Below, in pieces: positions 8,052 to 16,486 of a DNA stretch of 64,000 nt. Origin of the DNA: VRUE01 sp963699225 (GTDB lineage: Bacteria > Actinomycetota > Thermoleophilia > Solirubrobacterales > 70-9). Where the stretch lies: positions 744,001-808,000 of the forward strand of contig OY969423.1 of assembly GCA_963699225.1 (NCBI GenBank), in the 5' to 3' direction. Positions within the stretch are counted from its first letter, which is position 1; the number at the start of each line of letters is the position of its first letter. Both the position numbers and the translations under genes were made by a program. The notes below the pieces were generated by a model. That model was not told the DNA's origin. It worked only from the letters and a program-made list of their open reading frames with translations, and made no database searches.

Positions 8052-8945
8052 TCACTCGATTCCAAGTCGATCGAGCAGATCCTCGTCGCGGCGCCAGTGA
8101 CTGCGTACGCGGATCTTCAGGTCGAGGTGGACCTTGGTGTCAAGCTCCGCTTCGAGCGAACGACGAGCGCCGGTGCCGATCTCGCCAACCTTGGCACCGC
8201 CCTTGCCGATCAAGATGCGCTTCTGGGACTCGGTCTCGGCCCAAACCTCGGCGTTGACCGTGACCAGGCCGTCCTCGCGCTCGCTGACCTCTTTGACCTT
8301 GACCTCGACCGAGTGCGGGATCTCGTCGCGGGTGCGGTTCAGCACCTGCTCGCGGATCAGCTCGGCGAGTAGCAGCTCACTCGACTGGTCGCTGTGGTCC
8401 TCGGGCGGGTAGAGATAGGGACCCTTGGGCATCAGCTCCGCCATGCGCTGTACCAGCGCATCGACTCCCTCTCCGGTGCGGGCGCTGATTGGAAAGACCT
8501 CGTCGACGCCGCCCAGCTCGGCGGCCTCGGCCAGAACCGGAACGAGCTCGTTCGGCCCGAGCTGATCCGCCTTGTTGACGGCGCAGATGATCGGCAGCTT
8601 CGCCCCCGCGCCGAGCAGCGCGCGGGCGATGAAGCGGTCGCCGGGACCGACTCCCTCCTCGCCGTTGATCACGATCAACGCGAGATCGGAGTCCGCCAGC
8701 TCGCGCTCGACCCGCTTCTGCATCCGCTCTGTGAGCACGTCGCGGGGACGCTGCACGCCAGGCAGGTCGACGAGGACGAGCTGGCGCTCCCCCTCGACGT
8801 CGGTGTGGATGCCGCGGATCGCCCGCCGCGTCGTCTGCGGCCGCATCGAGACGATCGCGACGTGGCTGCCGACGATCTGGTTGACCAGGGTCGACTTGCC
8901 GACGTTGGGGCGGCCGGCGAGACCGATGAAGCCGGAGCGACTCAC
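8052..8945 (-). CDS. era: GTPase Era, 16S rRNA maturation factor
   Basis: Era binds the 3' end of 16S rRNA and assists 30S assembly. The 297-residue protein has a GTPase domain (GRPNVGKS at 11-18, TTRR switch, DLPG as G3, NKAD, SAR) and a C-terminal KH domain with GKGGAKVGEIG. The GTG at 8945 overlaps the ybeY stop in GTGA; the longer open frame upstream overlaps ybeY and lacks family similarity. The run yqeY-phoH-ybeY-era is the common bacterial order, linking rRNA processing factors in one transcript. Confidence 0.95.
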   Translation of the reverse strand: MSRSGFIGLAGRPNVGKSTLVNQIVGSHVAIVSMRPQTTRRAIRGIHTDVEGERQLVLVDLPGVQRPRDVLTERMQKRVERELADSDLALIVINGEEGVGPGDRFIARALLGAGAKLPIICAVNKADQLGPNELVPVLAEAAELGGVDEVFPISARTGEGVDALVQRMAELMPKGPYLYPPEDHSDQSSELLLAELIREQVLNRTRDEIPHSVEVKVKEVSEREDGLVTVNAEVWAETESQKRILIGKGGAKVGEIGTGARRSLEAELDTKVHLDLKIRVRSHWRRDEDLLDRLGIE

Positions 8946-9307
8946 ACGATCCCCGCCAGCACGCTCGCCTGCAGGGTGAGCATCTCGCCCGTATCGGTCT
9001 CGTGGTCGTAGCCGCAAAGGTGGAGGACACCGTGCACCGCAGCCTCGGTCACGTCAGAGCAGTGCTCGGGGCAGATCGCGACGTCGCCGAGCTCGCGCGG
9101 GCCGGCGGTTGGAGCCGTTTCGTCGATCGGGAAGGCGAGCACGTCCGTCGGCGCGTCCTTTTCCCGATGCTCCCGGTTCAGCTCCTGGATGCGCGCGGCG
9201 TCGACCAGCTCGACCGCGAGGTGTCCGTCCTCGACCTCCGCCGCGGCGAGCGCCGCGGCAACCGGCCCCCGCAGGTCCACCGGCACGTCAGTCAGGTCGA
9301 GGCTCAA
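8942..9307 (-). CDS. ybeY: Endoribonuclease YbeY (rRNA maturation)
   Basis: A metal-dependent RNase for 16S rRNA 3'-end maturation. The 121-residue protein has the zinc motif HGVLHLCGYDH at 92-102, plus DVLAFP near 55 and LGDVAICPE near 73. The best start is a TTG at 9307 that overlaps the phoH stop as TTGA, in keeping with the overlaps around it; an internal GTG eight codons later cannot be excluded. It sits between phoH and era as usual. Confidence 0.93.
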   Translation of the reverse strand: MSLDLTDVPVDLRGPVAAALAAAEVEDGHLAVELVDAARIQELNREHREKDAPTDVLAFPIDETAPTAGPRELGDVAICPEHCSDVTEAAVHGVLHLCGYDHETDTGEMLTLQASVLAGIV

Positions 9308-10308
9308 GAGCGCGGCGTCGGCCCGTGTTCCGCTCGCGCGGCGCGCTCACGACTACCGTGCTCGTCGTAGGCGGCGACGATGCGCTGGACCAGCTTGTGG
9401 CGGACCACGTCCTCGCCGCCAAAGTTGACGAAGCCGATGTCTTTGACGTCGTCGAGGATGTCGCGCACGACGACCAGGCCGGAGCGCTGGTCGGTCGGCA
9501 GGTCGATCTGGGTGACGTCGCCGGTGACGACCATGCGCGAGTTGAAGCCAAGCCGGGTGAGGAACATCTTCATCTGCTCGGGGCTGGTGTTCTGCGCCTC
9601 GTCGAGGATCACGAATGAATCATTGAGGGTGCGGCCGCGCATGAAGGCCAGCGGCGCGACCTCGATCACGCCGCGCTCGAAATAGCCGTTGACCCGGTCG
9701 GGGTCGAGCATGTCGAAGAGGGCGTCAAAGAGCGGGCGCAGGTAGGGGTCGACCTTGGCCTGGATGTCACCGGGCAGGAAGCCGAGCCGCTCGCCGGCCT
9801 CTACCGCGGGGCGAGTGAGGATGATCCGCTGCACCTGCCGTTCGGCGAGTGCGGCAGCAGCCATCGCCACGGCGAGGAAGGTCTTGCCGGTGCCGGCCGG
9901 GCCGACGCCGAAGGTGATCGTCTGGTCGCGGATCGCGTCGACGTAGCGCTTCTGGTTGAGCGTCTTCGGCGCCACCTTGGTGTTGCGGTGGCGCCAGACC
10001 ACGTCATCGAGGATTTCCGCCGGGCTCTCGGAGGCATCGAGCGCGCCGGTCACCGCTTCGATCGTCCCCGGCGCCACTTCGTGACCCTGCTCGATCAGCT
10101 CGACCAGCTCGTCGACCACCGTCGCCGCCATCTGCACGTCGTCAGGTTCCCCGTCGAGGGTGAGCACGTTGCCGCGCAGGTGGAAGTCGCAGTCGAGGTG
10201 GCCGCGCAGCTCGCGCAGAACCGCGTCCTCGGAGCCCGCCAGCTCGGCGGCAACCGTGTTGTCGAGGGTCAGCTGCCTACGCGCCAAGCCGCTCACGCAC
10301 CGCCGCAC
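9304..10308 (-). CDS. phoH: PhoH-family ATPase
   Basis: A PhoH-like P-loop ATPase/RNA helicase-related protein, normally found before ybeY and thought to act in RNA metabolism. Walker A GPAGTGKT lies near residue 135, Walker B FVILDEAQN near 235, and VTGDVTQIDLP near 265. The N-terminal 100 residues have a KH-like fold seen in this family. The GTG at 10308 overlaps the yqeY end by 32 nt; another GTG at 10296 gives a shorter overlap. Confidence 0.92.
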   Translation of the reverse strand: MRRCVSGLARRQLTLDNTVAAELAGSEDAVLRELRGHLDCDFHLRGNVLTLDGEPDDVQMAATVVDELVELIEQGHEVAPGTIEAVTGALDASESPAEILDDVVWRHRNTKVAPKTLNQKRYVDAIRDQTITFGVGPAGTGKTFLAVAMAAAALAERQVQRIILTRPAVEAGERLGFLPGDIQAKVDPYLRPLFDALFDMLDPDRVNGYFERGVIEVAPLAFMRGRTLNDSFVILDEAQNTSPEQMKMFLTRLGFNSRMVVTGDVTQIDLPTDQRSGLVVVRDILDDVKDIGFVNFGGEDVVRHKLVQRIVAAYDEHGSRERAARAEHGPTPRS

Positions 10309-10708
10309 TGACCCGCTTGCCGTCGGCGCGCCCGCCCAGCTTCGGCATCAGGGCAGACATCACCTGGCCCATCTGCTTCTGCTCGCTGGCACCCGTCTCA
10401 CTAATCGCGGCGTCGACCAGCTCACTCAGCTCCTCGTCGGAGAGCTGCTGCGGCAGGTAGCCCTCGATCAGCTCCGCCTCAAAGCGCTCGGCACTCGCCT
10501 GCTCGTCCCGCCCCGCATCCGCGTAGGCGTCGGCCGCCTCGGCGCGCTTCTTGCGCTCGCGCTGCAGCACCGCGACCTCGTCGCCGTCTCCGAGCTTGGC
10601 GTCCTTCTGCAGCGAGTCGACGATCAGCCGCAGGGCACCCGCCCGCTCGCGGTCGCCCGCCTTCATCGCGGTCCGTACATCGGCCTGCACCTGCTCGAGA
10701 ACGCTCAT
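10277..10708 (-). CDS. GatB/YqeY domain protein
   Basis: A 143-residue helical protein of the YqeY family, which resembles the tRNA-binding tail of GatB; its exact role is not settled. Typical features are MSVLEQVQADVRTAMKAGD at the N-terminus, LRLIVDSLQK, IEGYLPQQLSDEEL near 82 and MGQVMSALMPKLGGRADG near 113. It is the first gene of the phoH-ybeY-era run, with a small overlap to phoH. Confidence 0.92.
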   Translation of the reverse strand: MSVLEQVQADVRTAMKAGDRERAGALRLIVDSLQKDAKLGDGDEVAVLQRERKKRAEAADAYADAGRDEQASAERFEAELIEGYLPQQLSDEELSELVDAAISETGASEQKQMGQVMSALMPKLGGRADGKRVSAAVRERLGA

Positions 10709-10754
10709 CCGGTCTAAGGGTAGTCGGCGACGACGCGGTAGGAGTGCGGCGACG

Positions 10755-10786
10755 GACGAGGAGCGGCCCGGAGGCCGCTCCTCGTC
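10755..10786 (-). terminator. Strong GC-rich hairpin after the second secreted-protein gene
   Basis: A perfect 14-bp stem (10755-10768 with 10773-10786) with a CGGA loop begins 20 nt past the stop codon at 10806 and precedes yqeY. It lacks a U-tract but is very stable and is well placed as a terminator of the secreted gene. Confidence 0.6.
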
Positions 10787-10805
10787 TCGATTACCTCCCT
10801 AGTCG

Positions 10806-11948
10806 CTAACTCGACTCCATGTAGAGCGCGCTGCCTCCGGCGGTCTGGTATTCGCCGGTCAGCGTCACGCTCGTCGAGCAGAAGGTCGCCGAGCCGGATT
10901 GCCTGGTCAGCGCGGTGCTCGTCGACAGCGCCGCTGGGACGCCGCCGGTGAATTTGAGCGTGAACGATTTCGCCGTGTAGACGCAGGTGAACGGGGTCCC
11001 TCCCGAACTGCATTTCACGCTCAGGGTGGGCACGTGCGACGGGGTTTCGGAGACTTTGACCGTGCCGCTGCCTTTACCCGACGGTTCGAGCACGCCGATG
11101 TACGGCGGGCTTTCCATCGACAGCACGCAGCCGGTGTAGATGGGGCTGGTGCAACCAGACAGGCCAAACGGTTTGTAGTTCCATTCCCCGCCGACTTTGT
11201 AAGGCGAGAAATTGTTTAGCGCAAAGCCCCCGCTGGTGCAGGTGATCTGCGTTGAACCCGGGAAGAGCCCGATCGTGATGTTTCCTTTCGAAGGAAATTC
11301 ATTGAAGGTTTTGACCGATTTCTGCGGGCAGGGGCTTTCGTTGACGCTGCAGAAGACGGGTCCTTCGACACCACGCTTGGTGACATAGGTGGCGGTGGAC
11401 GGAACTTTGAATTTGTAGTCGGCTTCCCACTGCACGGATTCCGGACAGAAGAAGCTGCCCGCTTCTTCTTTGAGGGAAGCGTTGACGTGCACGTTCGCGG
11501 GCGTTCCGCCTTCCACCGGCAGGTTGCTGAGGAATCCTTTGTACACGCATTCGCTGGTTCCACATTTGAAATTGAGACCACCGATCGTCATCGACATCTT
11601 GCCGTTGCCGGCGATCGGTTCGAACATATTGGCGAAGTAGGGCAGGCCGCTTGCGGTCACGGTGCACCCTTCGCCACAGGCAATGAAGGACAGCGTGCTG
11701 ATCCGTTCTTCTTCGTTGCGGATCATCTGCGATGTGCATGTGACGCTGCCCGCTTCACCAAAGTTGAATTTGGCTTCCACCTGGGCCGAGGTAAAGGCGT
11801 AGCCGGAGACGTTGGTCCCCTGGCAGTATTCGACGTTCGCTTTGCAAAGTACGGTTTCCGCACCGGCCGAGGCCGAAGTGACACCGACGGCGGAGATCGC
11901 CATCAATGCCGCAACTGCCGCGAGGCCAATAATCCTGATCGATCTCAT
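10806..11948 (-). CDS. Secreted Cys-rich protein of unknown function, larger paralogue
   Basis: A 380-residue exported protein. AGAGGAGAG lies just upstream of the ATG at 11948, which starts a clear signal peptide (MRSIRIIGLAAVAALMAISA, cleavage probably after SASA). The mature part is rich in Ser/Thr/Gly with many evenly spaced cysteines and beta-strand-like alternation. Its C-terminal 90 residues resemble the end of the protein at 3448; the longer N-terminal part may hold another copy of the same unit. G+C is lower than in neighbours. It has its own promoter and terminator and looks monocistronic. Function unknown; probably a cell-surface or extracellular protein. Confidence 0.82.
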   Translation of the reverse strand: MRSIRIIGLAAVAALMAISAVGVTSASAGAETVLCKANVEYCQGTNVSGYAFTSAQVEAKFNFGEAGSVTCTSQMIRNEEERISTLSFIACGEGCTVTASGLPYFANMFEPIAGNGKMSMTIGGLNFKCGTSECVYKGFLSNLPVEGGTPANVHVNASLKEEAGSFFCPESVQWEADYKFKVPSTATYVTKRGVEGPVFCSVNESPCPQKSVKTFNEFPSKGNITIGLFPGSTQITCTSGGFALNNFSPYKVGGEWNYKPFGLSGCTSPIYTGCVLSMESPPYIGVLEPSGKGSGTVKVSETPSHVPTLSVKCSSGGTPFTCVYTAKSFTLKFTGGVPAALSTSTALTRQSGSATFCSTSVTLTGEYQTAGGSALYMESS

Positions 11949-12077
11949 CTTCTCTCCTCTGGAGATTTGACTGGAGCAGGGAGCAGCCCGAATACGGGCA
12001 GCCGCAATCGCAACGCGATGCACCGCATCGTGCCGGGCCAATTTGCGCATAGCGCGCATCGGCACCTCCCGCGCCTA

Positions 12078-12106
12078 GATCTAACAGCGCCGGAACCTAT
12101 AGTCAA
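12078..12106 (-). promoter_or_regulatory. Promoter of the larger secreted-protein gene
   Basis: TTGACT (12101-12106) and TAGATC (12078-12083) on the minus strand are 17 nt apart, in an AT-rich pocket between murI and the gene. The implied mRNA leader is about 120 nt. Similar to the site at 4157 before the paralogue. Confidence 0.5.
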
Positions 12107-12127
12107 GCGGTTTTTTCTATACCTAGA

Positions 12128-12919
12128 TCATGCGTCGAGCTCAATCGCCTCAACCGCTCCCAGCGGCATCTGCAGAAAGCGTGTACCGAGCTCGCGGAAG
12201 GAGGTGACATCGCCAGTGCAGAGGAAGCGATAGGTGCCCTCGCCGTCGGGCTCGCGGGCGATGCCGGCGCGAACCAGGGTGCGCTGAACGGCCGCGGCGA
12301 CCGCGTGCCCGCCGCTGACCAGGCGCACGTCGCGGCCGAGGATTCGCTGCAGCATCGGCGCCACCAGCGGGTAGTGGGTGCAGCCGAGGATCAGGGTGTC
12401 GACCTCGGCGCGCTTCAGCGGCGTGCAGTAGCCCCGTGCCATCTCGAGAACGCCCTCGTCGAATGGCGAGCCGTCCTGGATGAAGGGCGCCAGGTCGGGA
12501 GCCTCCACTTCGGTCACCTCGAGCGCCCGTCCCTGACCTTCGAGGGCGCGGCGGTAGGACCCGCTCGCGACGGTGTTCGGCGTCGCGAGCACTCCAACCT
12601 TGCCGCTGTCGGTAATCGCCGCGGCGATCTCGGCCTGTGGCTCGACCACGGGGACGACCTCTACTCCGTGCGCGCCCGCGACATCTCTCGCCACGTCAGC
12701 GCCGATGGCCGTGGCCGTGTTGCAGGCAATTACCAGCAACTTGGCGCGGCCGCCGAGCAGCGTCTCCGCAATCAAGCGAATTCGCGCCCGCAGCGCCTCC
12801 GGATCCTTAGTCCCATAGGGAAACCAGGCGGTGTCGCCGAGGTAGACGAAGTCCTCCTCGGGCAGCGAGACGAGGCACTCGTGCAGGACGGTGAGACCGC
12901 CAACCCCCGAATCGAACAT
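12128..12919 (-). CDS. murI: Glutamate racemase
   Basis: MurI makes D-glutamate for peptidoglycan. The protein has both catalytic cysteines (ACNTATA near 66 and LGCTHYP near 178), GDTAWFPYG near 28, and the substrate loop FDSGVGGLTV at the start. The family usually begins a few residues earlier (as in RPIGVFDSGVGG), and the codons before this ATG read LPIA, so the true N-terminus may extend upstream. No ATG, GTG or TTG exists in frame there; a CTG at the end of the preceding gene is one possibility. It follows the DUF2269-like gene. Confidence 0.93.
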   Translation of the reverse strand: MFDSGVGGLTVLHECLVSLPEEDFVYLGDTAWFPYGTKDPEALRARIRLIAETLLGGRAKLLVIACNTATAIGADVARDVAGAHGVEVVPVVEPQAEIAAAITDSGKVGVLATPNTVASGSYRRALEGQGRALEVTEVEAPDLAPFIQDGSPFDEGVLEMARGYCTPLKRAEVDTLILGCTHYPLVAPMLQRILGRDVRLVSGGHAVAAAVQRTLVRAGIAREPDGEGTYRFLCTGDVTSFRELGTRFLQMPLGAVEAIELDA

Positions 12920-12977
12920 CGCGATCGGGAGCGAGGCGTCGAGCGCGCTGCCGCTTGCGACCCGGTCCGACAGGGCT

Positions 12978-13478
12978 CTACAGGAAGGGCTTGTAGGCCA
13001 TGAAGAAGATCGTTACTACGACGATTAGGCCGGCGAGCCCTCCCACCTTGCTGAGCCGTTCGCTGACTGCGTTGAACTCGTCGCTGAGCGTATCGCCGGC
13101 CTTCAGGTCACGTTCGGCCAGTTCCCCCGCCTTACGCGTCTGGGGCTTGAAGAATGCGCCTTGAAGGGCGAATAGCGAGATGATCGCCAGGTAGCCGACG
13201 CTGATGAATGCCGTGCTTGCATCCCAGTCGCCGTCGGTCTGCAGGTATATCCCCGCCACCAACAGGACGATCATCCCGGGAGTGACGAGATAGCGATCGA
13301 CCTTCTGCACGCCGGCGATGATCGCCGGCGTGGCGCGGGGGAACTGCGGCGCGACCGAGAAGAAGAACCCGTAGCCGAAGGTCGGGCCGAAGGCCAGCAC
13401 CACGGCCAAGATGTGCAAGAAGAGCGCAATCTTGTAGCCGGGACTGATGATCGTGGCGAGATCCATCGGCGGCAACAT
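12978..13478 (-). CDS. DUF2269-like four-helix membrane protein
   Basis: A 166-residue inner-membrane protein with about four hydrophobic segments: near 15-40, 65-85, 95-115 and 145-162. The pattern resembles the DUF2269 family, whose function is unknown. I chose the ATG at 13478, four bases after the prmA stop; a second ATG lies four codons on. A perfect 11-bp GC-rich inverted repeat (13308-13332) lies inside the coding region. It is probably co-transcribed with prmA and murI. Confidence 0.75.
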   Translation of the reverse strand: MLPPMDLATIISPGYKIALFLHILAVVLAFGPTFGYGFFFSVAPQFPRATPAIIAGVQKVDRYLVTPGMIVLLVAGIYLQTDGDWDASTAFISVGYLAIISLFALQGAFFKPQTRKAGELAERDLKAGDTLSDEFNAVSERLSKVGGLAGLIVVVTIFFMAYKPFL

Positions 13479-13482
13479 ATCG

Positions 13483-14301
13483 CTAGCCCCGGAGCAAGAG
13501 TGCCGCCCAGTCCCCCTGCAACCGCCGATCCGCCTCCGCGAAGCCGAGCGGAGCAAACACAGCCGCGGTCTCATCGAGCTCGCTGTGGAGGAGGCCGGAG
13601 AGGATCAGCGTTGTGGGAGTCCCCTCATCGTTCAGCTGCTCCGCGACCACCTTCAGGACCGGCGCGGTCATGTTGGCCACGACGGTCGGCGCAAGCTCGG
13701 GAAGCCCCTCACGGAGATTCGTGCGCATCAGATCGAGGCTGACGCCGTTGACGGCGGCGTTAGCTCCGGCAGCCTCGATCGAGGGCTCCTCGTGGTCGTA
13801 GCCACTGACAGGGTCCCAGCCGAGCTTCGCGGCGGCGATGGCCAGGACGCCAGAACCGGTACCTAGATCCGTGAACGGGCCACTCGCCTCACCCGCCCGC
13901 TCGAGGTCGAGCAGGAGTTCGAGACAAAGCCTGGTGGTTGGATGAGCGCCCGTGCCGAACGCCTGGCCGGGGTCGACCACGAGGTCAATCGCGCCCTCGC
14001 GCGGCTCCTCCCAGGAGGGGCGCAGCCAGAGCCGCTCGCCGACCAGGAGCGGTTTGTGGAAGTCCTGCCAGCGGTCGGCCCAGTCGTCGGGAACCTCGGT
14101 TGAGACCACCTCGACCAGGCCGTCGCCAGCGGCGACCTCGATTTCCCCTAGCTCGGGCAACTCCCCCTCGCCGCCGTAGATCGCGTACTCGACGTAGCCC
14201 GGGCCCTGCTCCTCCTCGACCCCGTTGGGCGCCAGCACTGTCAGCTCAGCAAGGACGATCTCGGCCTGCTCGGGCGCGCAGCGGACGGCGAGGCGGATCA
14301 A
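13483..14301 (-). CDS. prmA: Ribosomal protein L11 methyltransferase
   Basis: A SAM-dependent enzyme that trimethylates L11. The 272-residue protein has an N-terminal substrate-recognition domain and a Rossmann methyltransferase domain with DPGQAFGTGAHPTT near 109, DLGTGSGVLAIAA near 143, and VVANMTAPV near 208, the usual PrmA motifs. The ATG shares ATGA with the dnaJ stop, so it is coupled to the chaperone gene; dnaJ-prmA adjacency is widespread. Confidence 0.92.
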   Translation of the reverse strand: MIRLAVRCAPEQAEIVLAELTVLAPNGVEEEQGPGYVEYAIYGGEGELPELGEIEVAAGDGLVEVVSTEVPDDWADRWQDFHKPLLVGERLWLRPSWEEPREGAIDLVVDPGQAFGTGAHPTTRLCLELLLDLERAGEASGPFTDLGTGSGVLAIAAAKLGWDPVSGYDHEEPSIEAAGANAAVNGVSLDLMRTNLREGLPELAPTVVANMTAPVLKVVAEQLNDEGTPTTLILSGLLHSELDETAAVFAPLGFAEADRRLQGDWAALLLRG

Positions 14302-14969
14302 CCGAAGGCTCGGCGCATGCGGGAGAGGAAGCCGTCGTCACCCTCGTCGGAGCGCAGGTTGTGCGGCTCCAGCGACTGCTCGAGCTTCTCCGCCAGCTCG
14401 CGCTGCTCCTCGGAGAGGTCGCTGGGGACGATCACGTGGATGACGATGCGGAGGTCGCCCGGGGGGCCGCCATTGGCGCCCGGCAACCCGTGTCCGCGCA
14501 GGGCGAACTGGGTGCCATGCTGGACGCCGGAGGGCAGCTCAATCTCGCGCTCCCCCTCGTGACTGGGAATCTTCACGCTTACCCCGAGCATCGCCTGCAC
14601 GGCTGAGATTTCAACCGCGTGCATCAGGTCCTGGCCGCGCATCGGCCCGCGTCGCACCTCGAAGCCGAAGGCGCCGCCGAAGACCGCGCCCAGCAGGTCC
14701 TCGATCGAGCTGAAACCGGCTCCCCCGCCCGGTGGAAAGCCACCCTGGCGCAAGCCGTCCTGGCCGTAACGGTCGTAGACCTGGCGCCGCTCAGGGTCCG
14801 AGAGCACCTCGTAGGCCTCGGCCGCGGCCTTGAACTTCTCCTCGGCTTGAGGGTCGTGGGCGTTGACGTCGGGGTGCAGCTCGCGGGCTACCTTGCGGAA
14901 GGCTCGCTTGACCTCCGCGTCAGAGGCGCCGCGCTCGACCCCGAGCAGCTCGTAGTAGTCGCCTGCCAT
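14298..14969 (-). CDS. dnaJ: Reduced DnaJ: J domain, G/F region and C-terminal domain II only
   Basis: A 223-residue co-chaperone. The J domain (1-70) has HPD at 32-34, which stimulates DnaK ATPase. A Gly/Phe-rich linker (about 75-105) follows. The rest matches only the last substrate-binding domain of DnaJ: LMHAVEISAVQAMLG, VKIPSHEGEREIELPSG, FALRGHGLPG and GDLRIVIHVIVP. The zinc-finger repeats (CxxCxGxG) and C-terminal domain I are absent and the protein has no cysteine, so it is about 150 residues shorter than classical DnaJ. It starts two bases after hrcA, the usual partner, and overlaps prmA. No dnaK or grpE is in the window. Confidence 0.9.
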   Translation of the reverse strand: MAGDYYELLGVERGASDAEVKRAFRKVARELHPDVNAHDPQAEEKFKAAAEAYEVLSDPERRQVYDRYGQDGLRQGGFPPGGGAGFSSIEDLLGAVFGGAFGFEVRRGPMRGQDLMHAVEISAVQAMLGVSVKIPSHEGEREIELPSGVQHGTQFALRGHGLPGANGGPPGDLRIVIHVIVPSDLSEEQRELAEKLEQSLEPHNLRSDEGDDGFLSRMRRAFG

Positions 14970-14971
14970 CG

Positions 14972-15994
14972 CTAGCCGTCGTAGACCGTCTCGCAATAGC
15001 GCGAGAGCTCGCGGGCGGCGCCGCGGACCGAGGCGATCGCAGTGGCGTAGTCCATGCGCAGCGGTCCGACCACGCCGACCGCGCCGAGGTTGCGGTGAGC
15101 GAGGCCGTAGTTGGCGCCGACGACACTGACCGAGCGCAGCTCCGGCCGTGGGTTCTCGCCGCCGATCCAGAGGAAGACGGAGCGCTGGTCGAGAGTTGAG
15201 CGCAGCATGGCAAGCAGCGTCGCCCGCTCCTCCAATGCCGTCATCAACATGTCGGCCCGGGGCAGGTCGGCGGAGTGGGCTTCGGAGAGCAGCCGCGAGG
15301 CTCCCTCGGTGTAGAGGGTGTCGGCGAACTCCTCCCGCTCGAGCTCGATGAAGGCCGAGCCAAGAGTGGCGATGAACTCGGCCTCGACCGGACCCAACTC
15401 CGGATCGGCGAGGCGGCTGGCGATCATGCGGGCGCCCAGCCCGAGGCCGGCGAGCTGCTCGTTGAGATAGCTCGACGCCCACTCGACCAGGCCGGGATCG
15501 ACCGGGCCCGGAAAGTCGAAGACGCGCTTGGCCACCGCGCCATTGGAGGCGATCGCGACCACCATCACCCGGGTCGGCTGCAGGCGCAGCACCTCGACCC
15601 GGTGGATCGTCGCCGCCACCGTCTCCGGCGGCGCCGTCACCAGGGCCATCAAGTCCGTCACCTGCGCCAGGGCCGCGGTCGTCTCCCGCATCGCCGCATC
15701 GATCTCCCGCCGCAGCTCCAGCTCAACCGAGCTCTCCGCCGGCGGCCCACCGGTAGCCATCATCGCGTCAACATGGCGCCGGTATCCCATCTCAGTAGGC
15801 ACCCGGCCTGCCGAGGTGTGCGGATGGGTGAGATACCCCGCCGCCTCGAGCGCCGCCAGCTCAGCTCGAACGGTTGAAGGCCCCCACCCGACCTGTCGCT
15901 GCTCCGCAATCTCTTTCGACGGCACAGGCTTGCCGGACGCCAAGTAGGCGTCAACCACAAGCTTCAGGATCAGCTCTTGCCGCGAAGAAAGCAC
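14972..15994 (-). CDS. hrcA: Heat-inducible transcription repressor HrcA
   Basis: HrcA represses heat-shock genes by binding the CIRCE operator. The 340-residue protein has a winged-helix N-terminus (SSRQELILKLVVDAYL, PSKEIAEQ, STVRAELAALEAAGYL, HTSAGRVPTEMGYRRHVD) and a GAF-like C-terminal domain ending near GPLRMDYATAI. The start is a GTG at 15994 with no clear Shine-Dalgarno; the palindrome at 16010-16085 ends only 15 nt upstream. I see no CIRCE sequence (TTAGCACTC-N9-GAGTGCTAA) in front of it, so its operator is elsewhere or diverged. Confidence 0.94.
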   Translation of the reverse strand: MLSSRQELILKLVVDAYLASGKPVPSKEIAEQRQVGWGPSTVRAELAALEAAGYLTHPHTSAGRVPTEMGYRRHVDAMMATGGPPAESSVELELRREIDAAMRETTAALAQVTDLMALVTAPPETVAATIHRVEVLRLQPTRVMVVAIASNGAVAKRVFDFPGPVDPGLVEWASSYLNEQLAGLGLGARMIASRLADPELGPVEAEFIATLGSAFIELEREEFADTLYTEGASRLLSEAHSADLPRADMLMTALEERATLLAMLRSTLDQRSVFLWIGGENPRPELRSVSVVGANYGLAHRNLGAVGVVGPLRMDYATAIASVRGAARELSRYCETVYDG

Positions 15995-16009
15995 GCTTGG
16001 AGTCTAGGA

Positions 16010-16085
16010 GGAGCGCCGGGTGGGCCTCCCAAAACACTCAAGCGAGGCTCCTGCCGAGCGTTTTGGGAGGCCCACCCGGCGCTCC
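16010..16085. repeat. Palindromic element, family 1, copy 2
   Basis: Perfect 26-bp arms (16010-16035, 16060-16085) around a 24-nt centre identical to that of copy 3 and differing at two bases from copy 1. The outer arm sequence is unrelated to copy 3. It begins 7 nt after the stop codon of the MaoC-type gene and ends 15 nt before the hrcA start. Confidence 0.87.
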
Positions 16086-16092
16086 CATACCT

Positions 16093-16485
16093 CTAAAGCT
16101 GGATTTCCGCCTCAGCATTGCGAATCGTCTGATTCTCACCCTGAGCAGCAACCGTGTCGACCACGACCGTGTCTCCGTCGACGCTCTTGACCGTGCCGCT
16201 AACAACGATCTCCGTCTCGGGCGCCCCCATGCCACGGAACTGAACCGAGAGCCGTTTCAGCGCGCGCGGATCGCCGTCGGCGAGCGCGGCGTTGGCCCGA
16301 GCGACCAGGCCCATCATGTAGAGACCGTGCAGGATCGTGCCGGGCAGACCAACGGCCTTGGCGAACTCGGGATCGATGTGAATCGGGTTGAAGTCCCCCG
16401 AGGCGCCGGCGTAGCGGTGCGTGAGGTACTTGTCGGGCGTCACCTTCAGCTCCGGGATCGCGTCGCCAACGTTCAGATCGGCCAT
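16093..16485 (-). CDS. MaoC-type (R)-specific hydratase, subunit B-like
   Basis: A 130-residue hot-dog-fold hydratase. The hydratase-2 motif is intact: YAGASGDFNPIHIDPEFA near 25-42, with the Asp/His pair, followed by ILHGLYMMG. In actinobacteria such proteins pair with a MaoC N-type subunit to hydrate or dehydrate enoyl/hydroxyacyl substrates, as HadA-HadB does in fatty-acid elongation. The partner-like gene ends two bases upstream and its 3' end supplies the GAGGAG ribosome site. Substrate is not shown by the sequence. Confidence 0.85.
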   Translation of the reverse strand: MADLNVGDAIPELKVTPDKYLTHRYAGASGDFNPIHIDPEFAKAVGLPGTILHGLYMMGLVARANAALADGDPRALKRLSVQFRGMGAPETEIVVSGTVKSVDGDTVVVDTVAAQGENQTIRNAEAEIQL

Positions 16486-16486
16486 C

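Noticed and set aside
15995..16100. CIRCE operator before hrcA
   Set aside because: The palindrome there has ACTC...GAGC at its centre but with a 16-nt gap and none of the TTAGCACTC consensus, and the same centre occurs at two non-heat-shock loci.
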